A stretch of 64,000 nucleotides of DNA from assembly GCA_023144635.1 (NCBI GenBank), contig JAGLFH010000030.1:82386-146385 (forward strand). Reading direction: 5' to 3'. Shown here one piece after another: positions 24,386-33,792 of the stretch; the stretch's first letter is position 1, and each line of letters starts with the position of its first letter. The DNA comes from Candidatus Auribacterota bacterium. Lineage in GTDB: Bacteria > Auribacterota > JAFGBW01 > JAFGJP01. Below the pieces are notes generated by a model. The model saw nothing but the letters and a program-made list of their open reading frames with translations. It did not search any database and was not told the DNA's origin. The position numbers and the translations under genes are program-made.

Positions 24386-25633
24386 CTATTTTTGTTGTAA
24401 TTCTTCTTTTTTAACATATTCCAAAAGTTTTTTTGCTTCATCAAATTTGGGGGCTTTTTTTAATGTTTTTAAAAGAAGCGATTTTGCTCTTTCAAAATTT
24501 CCTGCTTTTATTTTTTTCTGAGCTTTTAAAAAAAGAGAGAAAGCTTTATTTTTTGACTTACAACGGTCGATTGCCTCAAAGGCATCTATATATTCTTTAT
24601 CAATAGAAAGAGTTTTTTGATATAATGCTATAGCTTCAACATACCGAAATTCCTTTTCAAACCTTAAACCTTTTTTAAATTCTACAGTAGCCTGTTGTAT
24701 TATCTCTTCTTTTTGCTTCCGTTCTGCCTGCTTTATTCGTGCATGATTTTTTGATGCTTCAAGAGAAGCTATAAGTTTATCAAAATCAGGTGCCTTGTCC
24801 CTACGCTCAATGAGGTATGCTTCGCATTCTTTTTCCTCATCTGTATCAAACGTATAATCATCAAGAAAGACCACAAGCATAAACATGTATTCCCTGTATT
24901 TTGTCACAAAAAGCATTGCCGTATCATAAAAATCTATTAAAGGAATATTTTCATTAAGCCTTACATAGTAAGTAATATAGCGTTGGATTGCCTCAAAAAT
25001 GTCTATATATGTGTTGAGTCTTTTGGGATACATTTTTATAGCTTTTTCTATGTCATTAAATGTAGCTTTTGTAATATGTCTTTCACGTATGTTACGAATA
25101 GAATTATTAAGAAGTTGATTTATTGGAACAAGTCTTTGATTTATTTCATAAACAAGTTTTTTTCTTTCAGATAACTTTTCACGAAACATCAGAGCTACTT
25201 GGACAAAGTCCTCAAAATGTTTTTTGCTTTCGTCATCAAAACGACTTATCTTATCTACAAGCATACTTATATACTGAAGGATAAGATAATCAATTTTATA
25301 TAGCATATTTTCAACACCTTCCCAGGCAAATTTATACTCGTGTAAAAAGAAATATCTCTGGCTTCGTTCGTAAGTTGTGAATTGAAAACAATCAGTAAGG
25401 TTTTTTATAATATTTGAAAGGGGAAGTAATAGATGAAGATTTTTCTTTTCATTTATTTGTTCATTATATCGATCTTCAACTATCTTTAAAATAGCTTTTA
25501 ATTTTTCTGATAAAAAAGCCTCAAAAATACTACTTGTTGCCAAACGCTTTTTAGGAGAACGGTATCCTTGATAGCCATCAATAAGCATAGAAAGCTTTTG
25601 AAAATAATCTGTAGGTATTTGATCTTTTGCCAT
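24386..25633 (-). CDS. Helical protein with C-terminal TPR-like repeats, function unknown
   Basis: A 415-residue, almost wholly helical protein with no signal peptide. I do not recognise the N-terminal 300 residues. The C-terminus (about 310-410) has two TPR-like hairpins (FRYVEAIALYQKTLSIDKEY and AGNFERAKSLLLKTLKKAPK). It lies between a HEAT-repeat protein and proS, 34 bases after proS start on the same strand, and could be co-transcribed with proS by read-through. It may be a cytoplasmic scaffold. Confidence 0.6.
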   Translation of the reverse strand: MAKDQIPTDYFQKLSMLIDGYQGYRSPKKRLATSSIFEAFLSEKLKAILKIVEDRYNEQINEKKNLHLLLPLSNIIKNLTDCFQFTTYERSQRYFFLHEYKFAWEGVENMLYKIDYLILQYISMLVDKISRFDDESKKHFEDFVQVALMFREKLSERKKLVYEINQRLVPINQLLNNSIRNIRERHITKATFNDIEKAIKMYPKRLNTYIDIFEAIQRYITYYVRLNENIPLIDFYDTAMLFVTKYREYMFMLVVFLDDYTFDTDEEKECEAYLIERRDKAPDFDKLIASLEASKNHARIKQAERKQKEEIIQQATVEFKKGLRFEKEFRYVEAIALYQKTLSIDKEYIDAFEAIDRCKSKNKAFSLFLKAQKKIKAGNFERAKSLLLKTLKKAPKFDEAKKLLEYVKKEELQQK

Positions 25634-25667
25634 ATGCTCCTCTAACGGTATCTGATAGTATTAGTGA

Positions 25668-27374
25668 TCATAAAGATGTTATCAGTTCATTTATTTTATT
25701 AATAAGATGATCAGGAGAAATTTTTTGAACTTCTCCTGTTTTTCTTATTTTAATTTCTATCTTTCCTTCTTGCAATGTTTTCTTACCAATAATGACCTTT
25801 ATAGGAATTCCAATAAGATCAGCATCCGCAAATTTGAAACCAGGCCTTTCGTTGCGATCATCCATAAGCACTTCAACGTTATTGCTGCGCAAACGATCAT
25901 ATATCATATCAGCTGTTTTTTTTATTTCATCTTTGTATACAAGTGGTATGACTATTACTTTAAAAGGAGCTGTTTCCATTGGCCAGATTATTCCAAATTC
26001 ATCATGATTTTGCTCAATAATAGCAGCAACTGTTCTACTTACACCAATACCATAGCATCCCATTATAAGTGGTACGTCTTCCCTTTTTTCATTTTGTAAA
26101 ACAGCTGAGAGTTTAGAAGAATATTTAGTGCCTAATTGAAACACCTGTCCAACTTCAATACCTCTTTTAAAAACAAGCTCGTCATTGCAGTTAGGGCAAA
26201 GATCACCGGTAACAGGAAATCCTATATCTAAATAATCATAAATAACGCAGTCTCTTCCTGGATTTACATTCTTGTAATGTAGATTATTTTTATTAGCACC
26301 TGTAATAGCATTTGTCATATTTCTAACGCTTATGTCAGCAATGAGAGGTATGTCTTTTAAACCAATTGGTCCTGAAAAGCCCACATCAGCACCTGTAATT
26401 CTTATAATTTCTTCTGCTTCAGCAAGATTTATAACCTGTTCTTTAAGATAATGACGCAGTTTATTTTCATTTACTTCAAGATCACCTCTTATAAGGACTG
26501 CATAAATTTTTTCATCACCTTTATAAATAAGGGTCTTTATAAAGCACATCGGACCACAACTGAAAAAATCAGTGAGCTCTTCAACACGTTTCATACCGGG
26601 AGTACTTACTTCTATAAGAGGATCCTGACGTATGCCCATAATACTTTTTTCCTGCACCTGACGTTTTGCAAGTTCCATGTTAGCTGCATAGGTGCAAGAC
26701 TTGCAACTTACAACTGTGTCTTCTCCTACATCAGCTAAAGCAGTGAATTCATGTGACTTACGTCCTCCCATCACACCGGTATCAGCCTCAATAACAGCAC
26801 AATCAAGGCCGCATCTTTTAAAAATAACACCATAAGCTTCATACATATCCTGATAGATCTTTTCTGACTCAATTTGAGTCATGGAAAAACTATAGCCGTC
26901 CTTCATTATGAACTCGCGCGCACGTATAACACCAAAACGCGGACGTATTTCATCACGAAATTTTGCCTGGATCTGATAAAAATTTTTTGGAAGGGATCTG
27001 TAAGAATCAATCTTATGTGCTACAATATCTGTTATTATTTCTTCATGCGTAGGACCAAGTATGAATTCCCGGTTTTCGCGGTCATTTGCTTTTAGCATTA
27101 CTTCAGACATCATTTCATAACGTTCACTTTTTAACCATATTTCTTTAGGTTGAAGTATAGGCATTAAAAGTTCGATGGCATCTTTTTTTGACATTTCTTC
27201 TTTTATAATGCTCTCAATTTTACGAATAACCATTAAGCCTAATGGTAAATAGGAATAAAGCCCTGAAGAGAGTTTGTGTATTAATCCTGATCTTACCATG
27301 AGTTTGTGACTTACAATGTCTGCGTCCTGCGGTGTTTCCTTAACCGTTGGAATAAATGCTTTGCTCCATTTCAT
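25668..27374 (-). CDS. proS: Prolyl-tRNA synthetase (bacterial type)
   Basis: A 568-residue class II synthetase charging tRNA-Pro. Typical blocks: VSHKLMVRSGLIHKLSSGLYSYLPLG near the N-terminus, motif 2 (FRDEIRPRFGVIRAREFIMKDGYSF), the editing INS domain (about 230-390, with GADVGFSGPIG), motif 3 (GCYGIGVSRTVAAIIEQNHDE), and the C-terminal anticodon-binding domain ending in INELITSL. The INS domain marks the bacterial 'ProS-type' length. Nothing is missing. A GGGG precedes the ATG. It seems to follow ispG on the same strand (92-base gap). Confidence 0.97.
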   Translation of the reverse strand: MKWSKAFIPTVKETPQDADIVSHKLMVRSGLIHKLSSGLYSYLPLGLMVIRKIESIIKEEMSKKDAIELLMPILQPKEIWLKSERYEMMSEVMLKANDRENREFILGPTHEEIITDIVAHKIDSYRSLPKNFYQIQAKFRDEIRPRFGVIRAREFIMKDGYSFSMTQIESEKIYQDMYEAYGVIFKRCGLDCAVIEADTGVMGGRKSHEFTALADVGEDTVVSCKSCTYAANMELAKRQVQEKSIMGIRQDPLIEVSTPGMKRVEELTDFFSCGPMCFIKTLIYKGDEKIYAVLIRGDLEVNENKLRHYLKEQVINLAEAEEIIRITGADVGFSGPIGLKDIPLIADISVRNMTNAITGANKNNLHYKNVNPGRDCVIYDYLDIGFPVTGDLCPNCNDELVFKRGIEVGQVFQLGTKYSSKLSAVLQNEKREDVPLIMGCYGIGVSRTVAAIIEQNHDEFGIIWPMETAPFKVIVIPLVYKDEIKKTADMIYDRLRSNNVEVLMDDRNERPGFKFADADLIGIPIKVIIGKKTLQEGKIEIKIRKTGEVQKISPDHLINKINELITSL

Positions 27375-27466
27375 AAAATAAAACCCCTTTAATGTGCGTT
27401 ATTAAGTCTAAGCTTTTGTTGAAAATGCATTTATTGCTGTTTTATTAAATAAACATAATATAAAGA

Positions 27467-28519
27467 TCAAATCTTGTTTATTTCAGATAGCAGAACTTTA
27501 ATTATATCTTTTTCTTTTATTCTTGCAATAATAGCACCTTTTTTGAAAATCAAAGCTTCTCCCTTTCCTCCGGCAATACCTAAATCTGCATCTTTTGCTT
27601 CACCGGGACCGTTAACTATACATCCCATTACAGCTATTTTAATGTTTTTGTGTATCTTTTTTACGCTTGCCTCCACTTGTTTAGCAAGCTTTAAAATAGC
27701 TACCTGAGAACGTCCGCATCCGGGACAAGCGATAACCTCAATCCCGAATTTTCTAAGGTTCAATGATTGAAGAATGGATTTTGCAACTGTTATTTCACGA
27801 AGCGATGGGTCATTAAGAGAAACACGTATAGTATCCCCAATGCCTTGACAAAGAAGAGAGCCTATACCTATTGATGCTTTTACTATGCCTGTATCACCTG
27901 TTCCAGTTGCTGTTACTCCAACATGAAGCGGCCACGAAGTTTTTTTTGATATTTTCTCATAGGCTGCAACAGTTTCCAGAACATTACTTGCTTTAAGGCT
28001 TATCTTTATTTTTTTTACGCCTTGAGCTTCAAAAAAATGTACTGCATCCAGGCAAGGTAAGACAAGTTTATCGACTTCATTTAAGTTATGATATTCTTTT
28101 TTTTCTGGTAAAGAGCCTGAATTAACACCAATACGAAGAACAGTGTTGCGTTTTTTTATTTCCTTGGCAATTAGCTTCCAGTCACTCTTTTTTGTGATAT
28201 TGCCTGGATTTATGCGTATACCATCAACACCCTGTTTGAGAGAAAGTAGAGCAAGTTCTTTACTAAAATGTATATCAGCAATTACTGGAATAGGGGATGA
28301 TGATACGATTTTCCCAAGACTCAAAGCATCTTTTTTATTTAGAACAGCGAGCCTTATAATATCGCATCCTGATAATGCAAGCTTTTTTATGTGACGTATT
28401 ACCTCTTTTGTATCAGAGGTAGGGACTTTGGTCATGCTTTGTATTGTGATAGGCGAATTACCCCCAATGGCAGTATCTCTTATATAAAATTTTTTTGTTC
28501 TTTTTCTTTTTATTTTCAT
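27467..28519 (-). CDS. ispG: 4-hydroxy-3-methylbut-2-enyl diphosphate synthase
   Basis: A 350-residue [4Fe-4S] enzyme of the MEP pathway, converting MEcPP to HMBPP. Features: the IGGNSPITIQSMTKVPTSD start, a TIM-barrel core (RINPGNITKK, IRIGVNSGSLPEK), and the C-terminal cluster-binding domain with the CPGCGRSQ and MGCIVNGPGEA motifs carrying three Cys. Length matches the short bacterial form. With dxr in the same window, the genome evidently makes isoprenoids by the MEP pathway. It lies just upstream of proS. Confidence 0.97.
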   Translation of the reverse strand: MKIKRKRTKKFYIRDTAIGGNSPITIQSMTKVPTSDTKEVIRHIKKLALSGCDIIRLAVLNKKDALSLGKIVSSSPIPVIADIHFSKELALLSLKQGVDGIRINPGNITKKSDWKLIAKEIKKRNTVLRIGVNSGSLPEKKEYHNLNEVDKLVLPCLDAVHFFEAQGVKKIKISLKASNVLETVAAYEKISKKTSWPLHVGVTATGTGDTGIVKASIGIGSLLCQGIGDTIRVSLNDPSLREITVAKSILQSLNLRKFGIEVIACPGCGRSQVAILKLAKQVEASVKKIHKNIKIAVMGCIVNGPGEAKDADLGIAGGKGEALIFKKGAIIARIKEKDIIKVLLSEINKI

Positions 28520-28845
28520 TTATCGCCCTTATACCCTTAAACTTTCCATAATTTTATCATATATATCGTTATAGACACAAGACAGAAGACAGAAATCAGA
28601 AGTAAAAAATAGCCGCAAAATTACAAAGAGGATAGACCGTTTTCTTATCGAAGATAAGAAAAAAATATGATTTTTGCTATCTGCGTTTATCTCCTTCAAT
28701 TTAGTTCGACTATGCTCACCACAGGTCACTCAGGACAAGTTGTGTCCAATACTTTTTATTTTATGTTTTCCCTGTATTAAGATTATTGTTTTAGCGAAGC
28801 GTTCCATCAAGCTTGAGTCCGGAGTCTTGTGTCTGGAGTCTAATC
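28520..28845. other. Intergenic region made of dispersed repeats
   Basis: This 326-base gap between ispG and the spermidine-synthase-like gene contains a family D block (28573-28603), a family A block (28703-28738) and a second family D block in reverse (28811-28845) that abuts the stop codon of the spermidine-synthase-like gene. I see no gene in it. Confidence 0.7.
28703..28738 (+). repeat. Dispersed repeat family A, copy 2
   Basis: GTTCGACTATGCTCACCACA followed by GGTCACTCAGGACAA. It is the best-preserved copy, with three transition differences from 9746-9778 and six from 19639-19671 (reverse). Confidence 0.8.
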
Positions 28846-31071
28846 TCAAAACATTGCCTTAAAAATATTACTATACTGGTCTGTCCACGGCCGGGGAAGT
28901 CCGGGGACATTTTCATTTTTTATGTTCCACCTTAATTTTTCAAAAAGAAAGTTCATTTTTTTTACATCCTTTGAAAGAGCTACCCAGACAGTTAGATCTG
29001 CATCTTCATCAACTTTACCAAAATTGGTCTTTATACCTATAGGGATATTTAAAACTTGTGCAATACTAAAAACTACAGGCTCAAGATGAAGCATCTTATT
29101 GGAAATATGCATCAATAAAAGGCCATCTTCCTTTAAAACACGGAAATATTCGCTTATAGCCTCTACTGTCATAAGATGTACTGGTATAGAATCAGAGCTG
29201 AAAGCATCGATGATCAAAAGATCATACAGCTTATCAGGTTCTTTTTTTAATGATCTGCGTCCATCTCCTGAAACATACTTTAGATCTACTCCTCTTTTCT
29301 CAGCATCACGAAGAAATGAGAAATATTTTTTTGCTATTTTTATGTTATCAGGATCCAGTTCATATATAGTAAATGAATTACCTTTTTGAAAATACGCTGC
29401 CATTGCTCCTGTGCCAAGGCCTATCATGCCTACATTATTACATTCAAAAAAGCGTTTTTTAAGGATTTCACCTGCGGGAGTACTAGGATGATAATATGAA
29501 AGAGGTATTTCTTTTTTAGGGCCTTTAATATATTGTTTTCCATGGTGTACTGTACCATGCTGGAGTATCCGAAGATTATTTCGTTCAAATATAGTATAAA
29601 TGCCATAAAAATTACGAACTCTTATAACATTACTCATATTTGCTACATACTTAGGTGTCTGGTTTATTAAAAAGATTACCGAAAGCATAATAACGGCAAA
29701 CTTCCATGGCCTGCGAGACATACCTCTTAAAATAAGGCAAAGAGGAATAGCTAATAACATTTGAATCGTTATAAGGTATATATCCGGATAAATTTTTACT
29801 ATAAAATATGGTAAAAAAGTTAAAGTAAAAATAACCGAAATGATCCATAGTGATGTTATTAATATTTTTTTCTTGTATGAAATTTTTCCTGAGATATCTG
29901 ATATTGAAGAAGTCTTTTTTAAAAAGTGATCAATAATACCAAAAGTTGATGAGATAATAAAAAAAGCGATTAAGTATTCTATTGGAGATGTGCTAAGCTC
30001 AGGCACAATATAAGAAACAAGAACTGTTCCTATAAGGCCGCCGAAGGAAATGCTTACATAAAAGGAAGTCAAGCTGTGAGTGTTTTTTGGTCTTAGTGAT
30101 ATAAGCGTACCGTGGCAGTAAAGACAGACTATAAATAATATTATAAGATATAAAAAAATAGTAACTGCTACAGGAAGTTCGGACTGCAGCCTAGAAAGAA
30201 AATATAGGATTGTACCTACCGTCATTGACCAGTACGCGATCAATGGTATACATTTAGGATACCAGCATTTTTTTTTAAATGTCAGGATAAAAGTAAGCAG
30301 ATAAATTGAAAGAGGCATCACCCAAAGAAAAGGAACAGATGCTACATCAAAAGTTATTATATTTGTTGTTGCTAGAAGTATTGCACATGCACCGCAGCTT
30401 AATCCCCCCCAGATAAATATAGATAAAGGAGATGTTTTTGTCGAGTTTTTCGATGACTTTGCCTGTTCATCCGGATTTACTGGAAAACATAAAAGATTTA
30501 AAATAATAAAAAAAATATAACAACTCCACCATATGTTGCCTTGTTCCTTAAGCGTGAAAAAAGGTTCAAATAATACAGGATAAGTAATAAGGGCGATGAG
30601 TGATCCCAGGTTGGATGCACTGTAAAGTACATAAGGATTTTCAGATTCAGATGTTTTTGATATTGAAAGCCATCTTTGAAGTACAAGAGAAGTCGTCGAA
30701 AGTGTTATAAATGGAAGAGATATCATTAAAGTAAGAAGTTTTAAAATTGTAAAAACTTCACCATATATGCTTATAGATGAAATAATGCTTCCAAATTTAA
30801 ATGGAAAAAAAAGAACTGGAGCAAATAATAGTATCCAGTGAAGTTTTGCATACTTGTATACTCCAAGCTTTCGCTGAACACTATGAGCATAAACATAACC
30901 CGAAAGAAGCATGCCTTGAAAAAAAACCATACATGCTCCCCATACAAGATTGCTTCCGCCAAATCTCGGCAGCAATGCTTTTGCTATCATTGGCTGGATC
31001 TGAAACAAAAGAAATGCACTTAAAAAAGATGCGGAATAATAAACCCATATTTTATACTTGTTGTGTTTCAT
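28846..31071 (-). CDS. Membrane-fused spermidine-synthase-like protein
   Basis: A 741-residue protein with an N-terminal membrane half (about 12 hydrophobic helices, residues 10-470) and a C-terminal methyltransferase-like aminopropyltransferase domain (about 480-740). In the latter GLGTGAMAAYF binds the nucleotide, YELDPDNIKIAKKYF is motif II, and LLIIDAFSSDSIPVHLMT contains the catalytic Asp region. It belongs to the 'fused MFS/spermidine synthase' group, whose substrate is not established; polyamine synthesis coupled to export is a guess. It follows a TPR gene by 12 bases and is likely its partner in an operon. Confidence 0.85.
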   Translation of the reverse strand: MKHNKYKIWVYYSASFLSAFLLFQIQPMIAKALLPRFGGSNLVWGACMVFFQGMLLSGYVYAHSVQRKLGVYKYAKLHWILLFAPVLFFPFKFGSIISSISIYGEVFTILKLLTLMISLPFITLSTTSLVLQRWLSISKTSESENPYVLYSASNLGSLIALITYPVLFEPFFTLKEQGNIWWSCYIFFIILNLLCFPVNPDEQAKSSKNSTKTSPLSIFIWGGLSCGACAILLATTNIITFDVASVPFLWVMPLSIYLLTFILTFKKKCWYPKCIPLIAYWSMTVGTILYFLSRLQSELPVAVTIFLYLIILFIVCLYCHGTLISLRPKNTHSLTSFYVSISFGGLIGTVLVSYIVPELSTSPIEYLIAFFIISSTFGIIDHFLKKTSSISDISGKISYKKKILITSLWIISVIFTLTFLPYFIVKIYPDIYLITIQMLLAIPLCLILRGMSRRPWKFAVIMLSVIFLINQTPKYVANMSNVIRVRNFYGIYTIFERNNLRILQHGTVHHGKQYIKGPKKEIPLSYYHPSTPAGEILKKRFFECNNVGMIGLGTGAMAAYFQKGNSFTIYELDPDNIKIAKKYFSFLRDAEKRGVDLKYVSGDGRRSLKKEPDKLYDLLIIDAFSSDSIPVHLMTVEAISEYFRVLKEDGLLLMHISNKMLHLEPVVFSIAQVLNIPIGIKTNFGKVDEDADLTVWVALSKDVKKMNFLFEKLRWNIKNENVPGLPRPWTDQYSNIFKAMF

Positions 31072-31083
31072 CAGATGCGAATT

Positions 31084-31788
31084 CTAATCCTCTGGATCTG
31101 CGTTCAACCGTGTCTCATTTATTTTTTTTAGCTGATTTTCGTATATTTCTGCTTCTTTCTGTTTGTTAATAGCTGTATAGAATTTTATCATGTTTTCCAG
31201 AACCATTATAACATCCGGATGATTTCTCCCGAGAGACTTTCTAAAAATTGCAAGTGATCTCAGATATAATTGTTCTGTTTTTGCGTGTTTTCCTGTTGAA
31301 TAATACATTGAAGCAAGATTATTCATTGAAATTGCTGAATAATAAGAACCGTTAGAAGATTTTTGCCATATTGTAATAGCTCTTTTATAAAGTAATTCGG
31401 CTTTATCATATTGCTTAAGAGCATCGTATATCATTGCAAGGTTATTTACCGATTTAGCAACATCTGTATGATCGTTTCCAAGTACTTTTTCTCTTATTGA
31501 AAGGGCGCGCTCATATAATGGTTTAGCTTTATCATATTTTTCCTGCATGTTATAGATCGAAGCCAGGTTATTAAGAGATATTGCGACATTAAGATCTTTT
31601 TCTCCAAAAGCATATTCAGCAAGCCGGAGTGCCTTCTCAGCAAATACAATAGCTTCTTCATAATTTTCTTTTTCATATAATGAAATCACGTTATCGTTCA
31701 GATCTTCCCAAGACATTTCATCAGAGTAAAGAGGCATAAAGTAAAAAAACACTGCTAATATAAAAAGAGTTTTTAAAATATATTTCAT
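31084..31788 (-). CDS. Secreted TPR protein
   Basis: A 234-residue protein with a signal peptide (MKYILKTLFILAVFFYFMPL) and about five TPR/Kinesin-light-chain-type repeats of ~42 residues (GEKDLNVAISLNNLASIYNM, GNDHTDVAKSVNNLAMIYDA, GRNHPDVIMVLENMIKFYTA). The ATG at 31788 overlaps the stop codon of the upstream HAD gene (ATGA), which decides the start; an in-frame upstream start at 31833 would lie deep inside the HAD gene. It is expected in the periplasm as a scaffold. Its operon includes HAD and spermidine-synthase-like proteins. Confidence 0.8.
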   Translation of the reverse strand: MKYILKTLFILAVFFYFMPLYSDEMSWEDLNDNVISLYEKENYEEAIVFAEKALRLAEYAFGEKDLNVAISLNNLASIYNMQEKYDKAKPLYERALSIREKVLGNDHTDVAKSVNNLAMIYDALKQYDKAELLYKRAITIWQKSSNGSYYSAISMNNLASMYYSTGKHAKTEQLYLRSLAIFRKSLGRNHPDVIMVLENMIKFYTAINKQKEAEIYENQLKKINETRLNADPED

Positions 31789-32102
31789 TTTTCTTTTATC
31801 AATTCTCCTGTATTTGTTATTACCTGAACACATCTGTCATCATACAAAGTTATCATAGAGTAATCCTTTATATTAGTTACTTCAAGCTTTCCAAGTCCGT
31901 TTTCCTCAAGCCATTTTTTTATAGGTGGAATATGCTCTTTATCCATTGCACGTGCGGTAAATATTTTAACCTTTTGCCCTTTATCTATCCACTCCTTTAC
32001 TCTTTTTAACATCTTTGGAATAGGTTTTCCAATATGATTTGGACCTTTCCATTTATCATATTGAGCAAGAGTACCGTCAAGATCAACCCCTATCCATCCC
32101 AT
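31785..32102 (-). CDS. Small HAD-superfamily hydrolase
   Basis: A 105-residue protein with the HAD nucleophile motif DLDGTLA near the N-terminus, a central KIFTARAM motif (motif II Thr) and a C-terminal YDDR motif resembling motif IV. It is much smaller than most HAD phosphatases and lacks a cap, so its substrate is probably a macromolecule or a small phosphate ester. The ATG at 32102 has GGAGG at five bases; a TTG twelve bases earlier is unlikely. It overlaps the TPR gene by four bases. Confidence 0.8.
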   Translation of the reverse strand: MGWIGVDLDGTLAQYDKWKGPNHIGKPIPKMLKRVKEWIDKGQKVKIFTARAMDKEHIPPIKKWLEENGLGKLEVTNIKDYSMITLYDDRCVQVITNTGELIKEK

Positions 32103-32364
32103 TGTTTCCTCCAATCTTAATAATAATTAAGCTTCTGATGTTTGTTCGATTATATTTTATTATTTATGTTCTTATCGCGATATCTTTTGCGATTTTTAAA
32201 GAATTTCCCTGCCTTAAAAATAATAAAAAATAGCATTCATCTATCCCGCCACCATAATGTTGCGAATAACTGCTATTATAAACATGTTAAGAATAATTAG
32301 GTATGAAAAATTAGGTCTTTTATAATTTTAGGGTATTATTTTAAAAAGATATATAACTGTAGTA

Positions 32365-32793
32365 CTATTTTATAAATTTATTTGTATCTATACCTGAAGA
32401 ATCAAGGGCTTCAAGAAAAGTTTTACGGTTTACGCTATATGTTTTTGAAAGATATATAAGTTCTATATTACCTGTATTATGACAAAGAGCCAAATATATT
32501 TCATCTTTAACCCCGCTTAAATATTCGATCATTATAACAGCCTGTGTCTCATGGCCATGTCCATGAAATTCGATAGCTTCACGCAAGGCTTTTAAAACAG
32601 ATGAAATACTTTCAGGTTTAGTTATTTCAATATTATAAGAAGGAATGCCATTTTTGAAATCAGATAAAAAATGTATTTTTTTAATATCACCGTCTCGCAT
32701 TTTTATCTGGTTTGTGAAAATATCGGGATTTAAGTAAATAAAGGTAGCTATGATTAAAAGAACAGCAATAAAAAAATAATGTTCCTTTTTCAT
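32365..32793 (-). CDS. Single-pass membrane protein, function unknown
   Basis: A 142-residue protein with one N-terminal helix (residues 6-23) and a soluble domain probably outside the cytoplasm. The domain has a regular mix of beta strands and helices (IKKIHFLSDFKNGIPSYNIEI, KPESISSVLKALREAIE), with a GHGHET segment. No family is recognised. It is 24 bases downstream of the response regulator gene on the same strand and could belong to its transcript. Confidence 0.55.
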   Translation of the reverse strand: MKKEHYFFIAVLLIIATFIYLNPDIFTNQIKMRDGDIKKIHFLSDFKNGIPSYNIEITKPESISSVLKALREAIEFHGHGHETQAVIMIEYLSGVKDEIYLALCHNTGNIELIYLSKTYSVNRKTFLEALDSSGIDTNKFIK

Positions 32794-32817
32794 AGTTTTT
32801 ATCCTTTTAGCAGATCA

Positions 32818-33498
32818 TTATATATGGGTGGTTGAACGCTCAAATATTTTTTCTGCCAGATTAGAACCTTCCTGCTTAGATGACATTTTTTCTTTTAGAT
32901 CACGTGCATATGAGGCTATTTCTTTAAGGGCTTTCCCTTGTTCTAGCATTATTTTTTCTATTGCTTTCTGTTTTTTAAATAGATGTTCTATTTTTGTATC
33001 AAAAAGATTTGAGATTTCATAAATATCATCATCATCTAAGCTGTTTTTATTTTTTAATTTTAATAAAATTTCATCATACAGGAGCTTGTTGGAATGAAAA
33101 GTGTTTTTCTCTGAAAGAAATTTTTTGAACTGAACAATACGCTCTATCTTTTCTTTCATGCTATCAAATGAAAAGGGCTTAGCTATATAATCAAAAGCCC
33201 CTAACTTAATTGCCTGTATGGCTGTTTCCATGGTTGCATAGCCTGTCATTATAATAAATTCACATTTTAGAAGATGAGAACGGGCATACTTAAGAAGGTC
33301 CATACCTCCTTCAATATTTCCCTTATTATCCGGAAGATTTTTATCAGTTATTACAATATCATGCTTTTGTGTCTTCAGAAGCTCAAGGGCATGTTCAAAA
33401 GAATCTGCAATATCAAGTTTATAAGTTTTTTCGAAAATCCTTTTGAAAAGAGTACGAATGCTTTCATCATCATCTACTATCAGTATTTTGATATCCAT
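32818..33498 (-). CDS. Response regulator with helical output domain
   Basis: A 226-residue protein. The receiver domain covers about 1-120: acid pair DDD (9-11), phosphoacceptor Asp52 in VITDKNLPD, Thr in IMTGYAT and Lys in AKPF. The remaining ~100 residues are helical and partly coiled-coil-like (EHLFKKQKAIEKIMLEQGKA), with no DNA-binding motif. It may signal to a partner protein. The intervening region has an extended insertion (NLPDNKGNIEGGMD) in the loop after Asp52. No sensor kinase is adjacent. Confidence 0.85.
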   Translation of the reverse strand: MDIKILIVDDDESIRTLFKRIFEKTYKLDIADSFEHALELLKTQKHDIVITDKNLPDNKGNIEGGMDLLKYARSHLLKCEFIIMTGYATMETAIQAIKLGAFDYIAKPFSFDSMKEKIERIVQFKKFLSEKNTFHSNKLLYDEILLKLKNKNSLDDDDIYEISNLFDTKIEHLFKKQKAIEKIMLEQGKALKEIASYARDLKEKMSSKQEGSNLAEKIFERSTTHI

Positions 33499-33792
33499 TT
33501 TTAGCCCTCACTAGTCGTTATTAAAAACACCCTTAAATGTGAATATTAGTAACTTATTATAAAAAAGTACATAAAAAACAGGAATTAAGATAGGAAATAG
33601 GTGATGGGTGGTGGTGAACTGACGGCTTTTTCCCTACGGTTGACTTATCCTACAGTAAGTGTTTTAGGCTTCTCAATGACAATATTTTACCCGCATCCGC
33701 ATAAAGCCACGGCTGTAAGGCCGTGGGGTTCAACTTTTATTCTGTGTATCTTTCTTAACTATAAGTGCTTCAAACTTTTAATTTTGCCAATT
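33499..33792. other. Intergenic region with IS200/IS605-like terminal hairpin
   Basis: It lies between rseP and the response regulator. CCACGGC (33707-33713) pairs with GCCGTGG (33720-33726) around a TGTAAG loop, followed by GGTTCAACTTTTA. In form it resembles the end hairpins of IS200/IS605-family elements. A degenerate family C block lies at about 33757-33790. On the minus strand the hairpin is followed by CTTTAT, so it may instead be a weak terminator for rseP. Confidence 0.45.
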
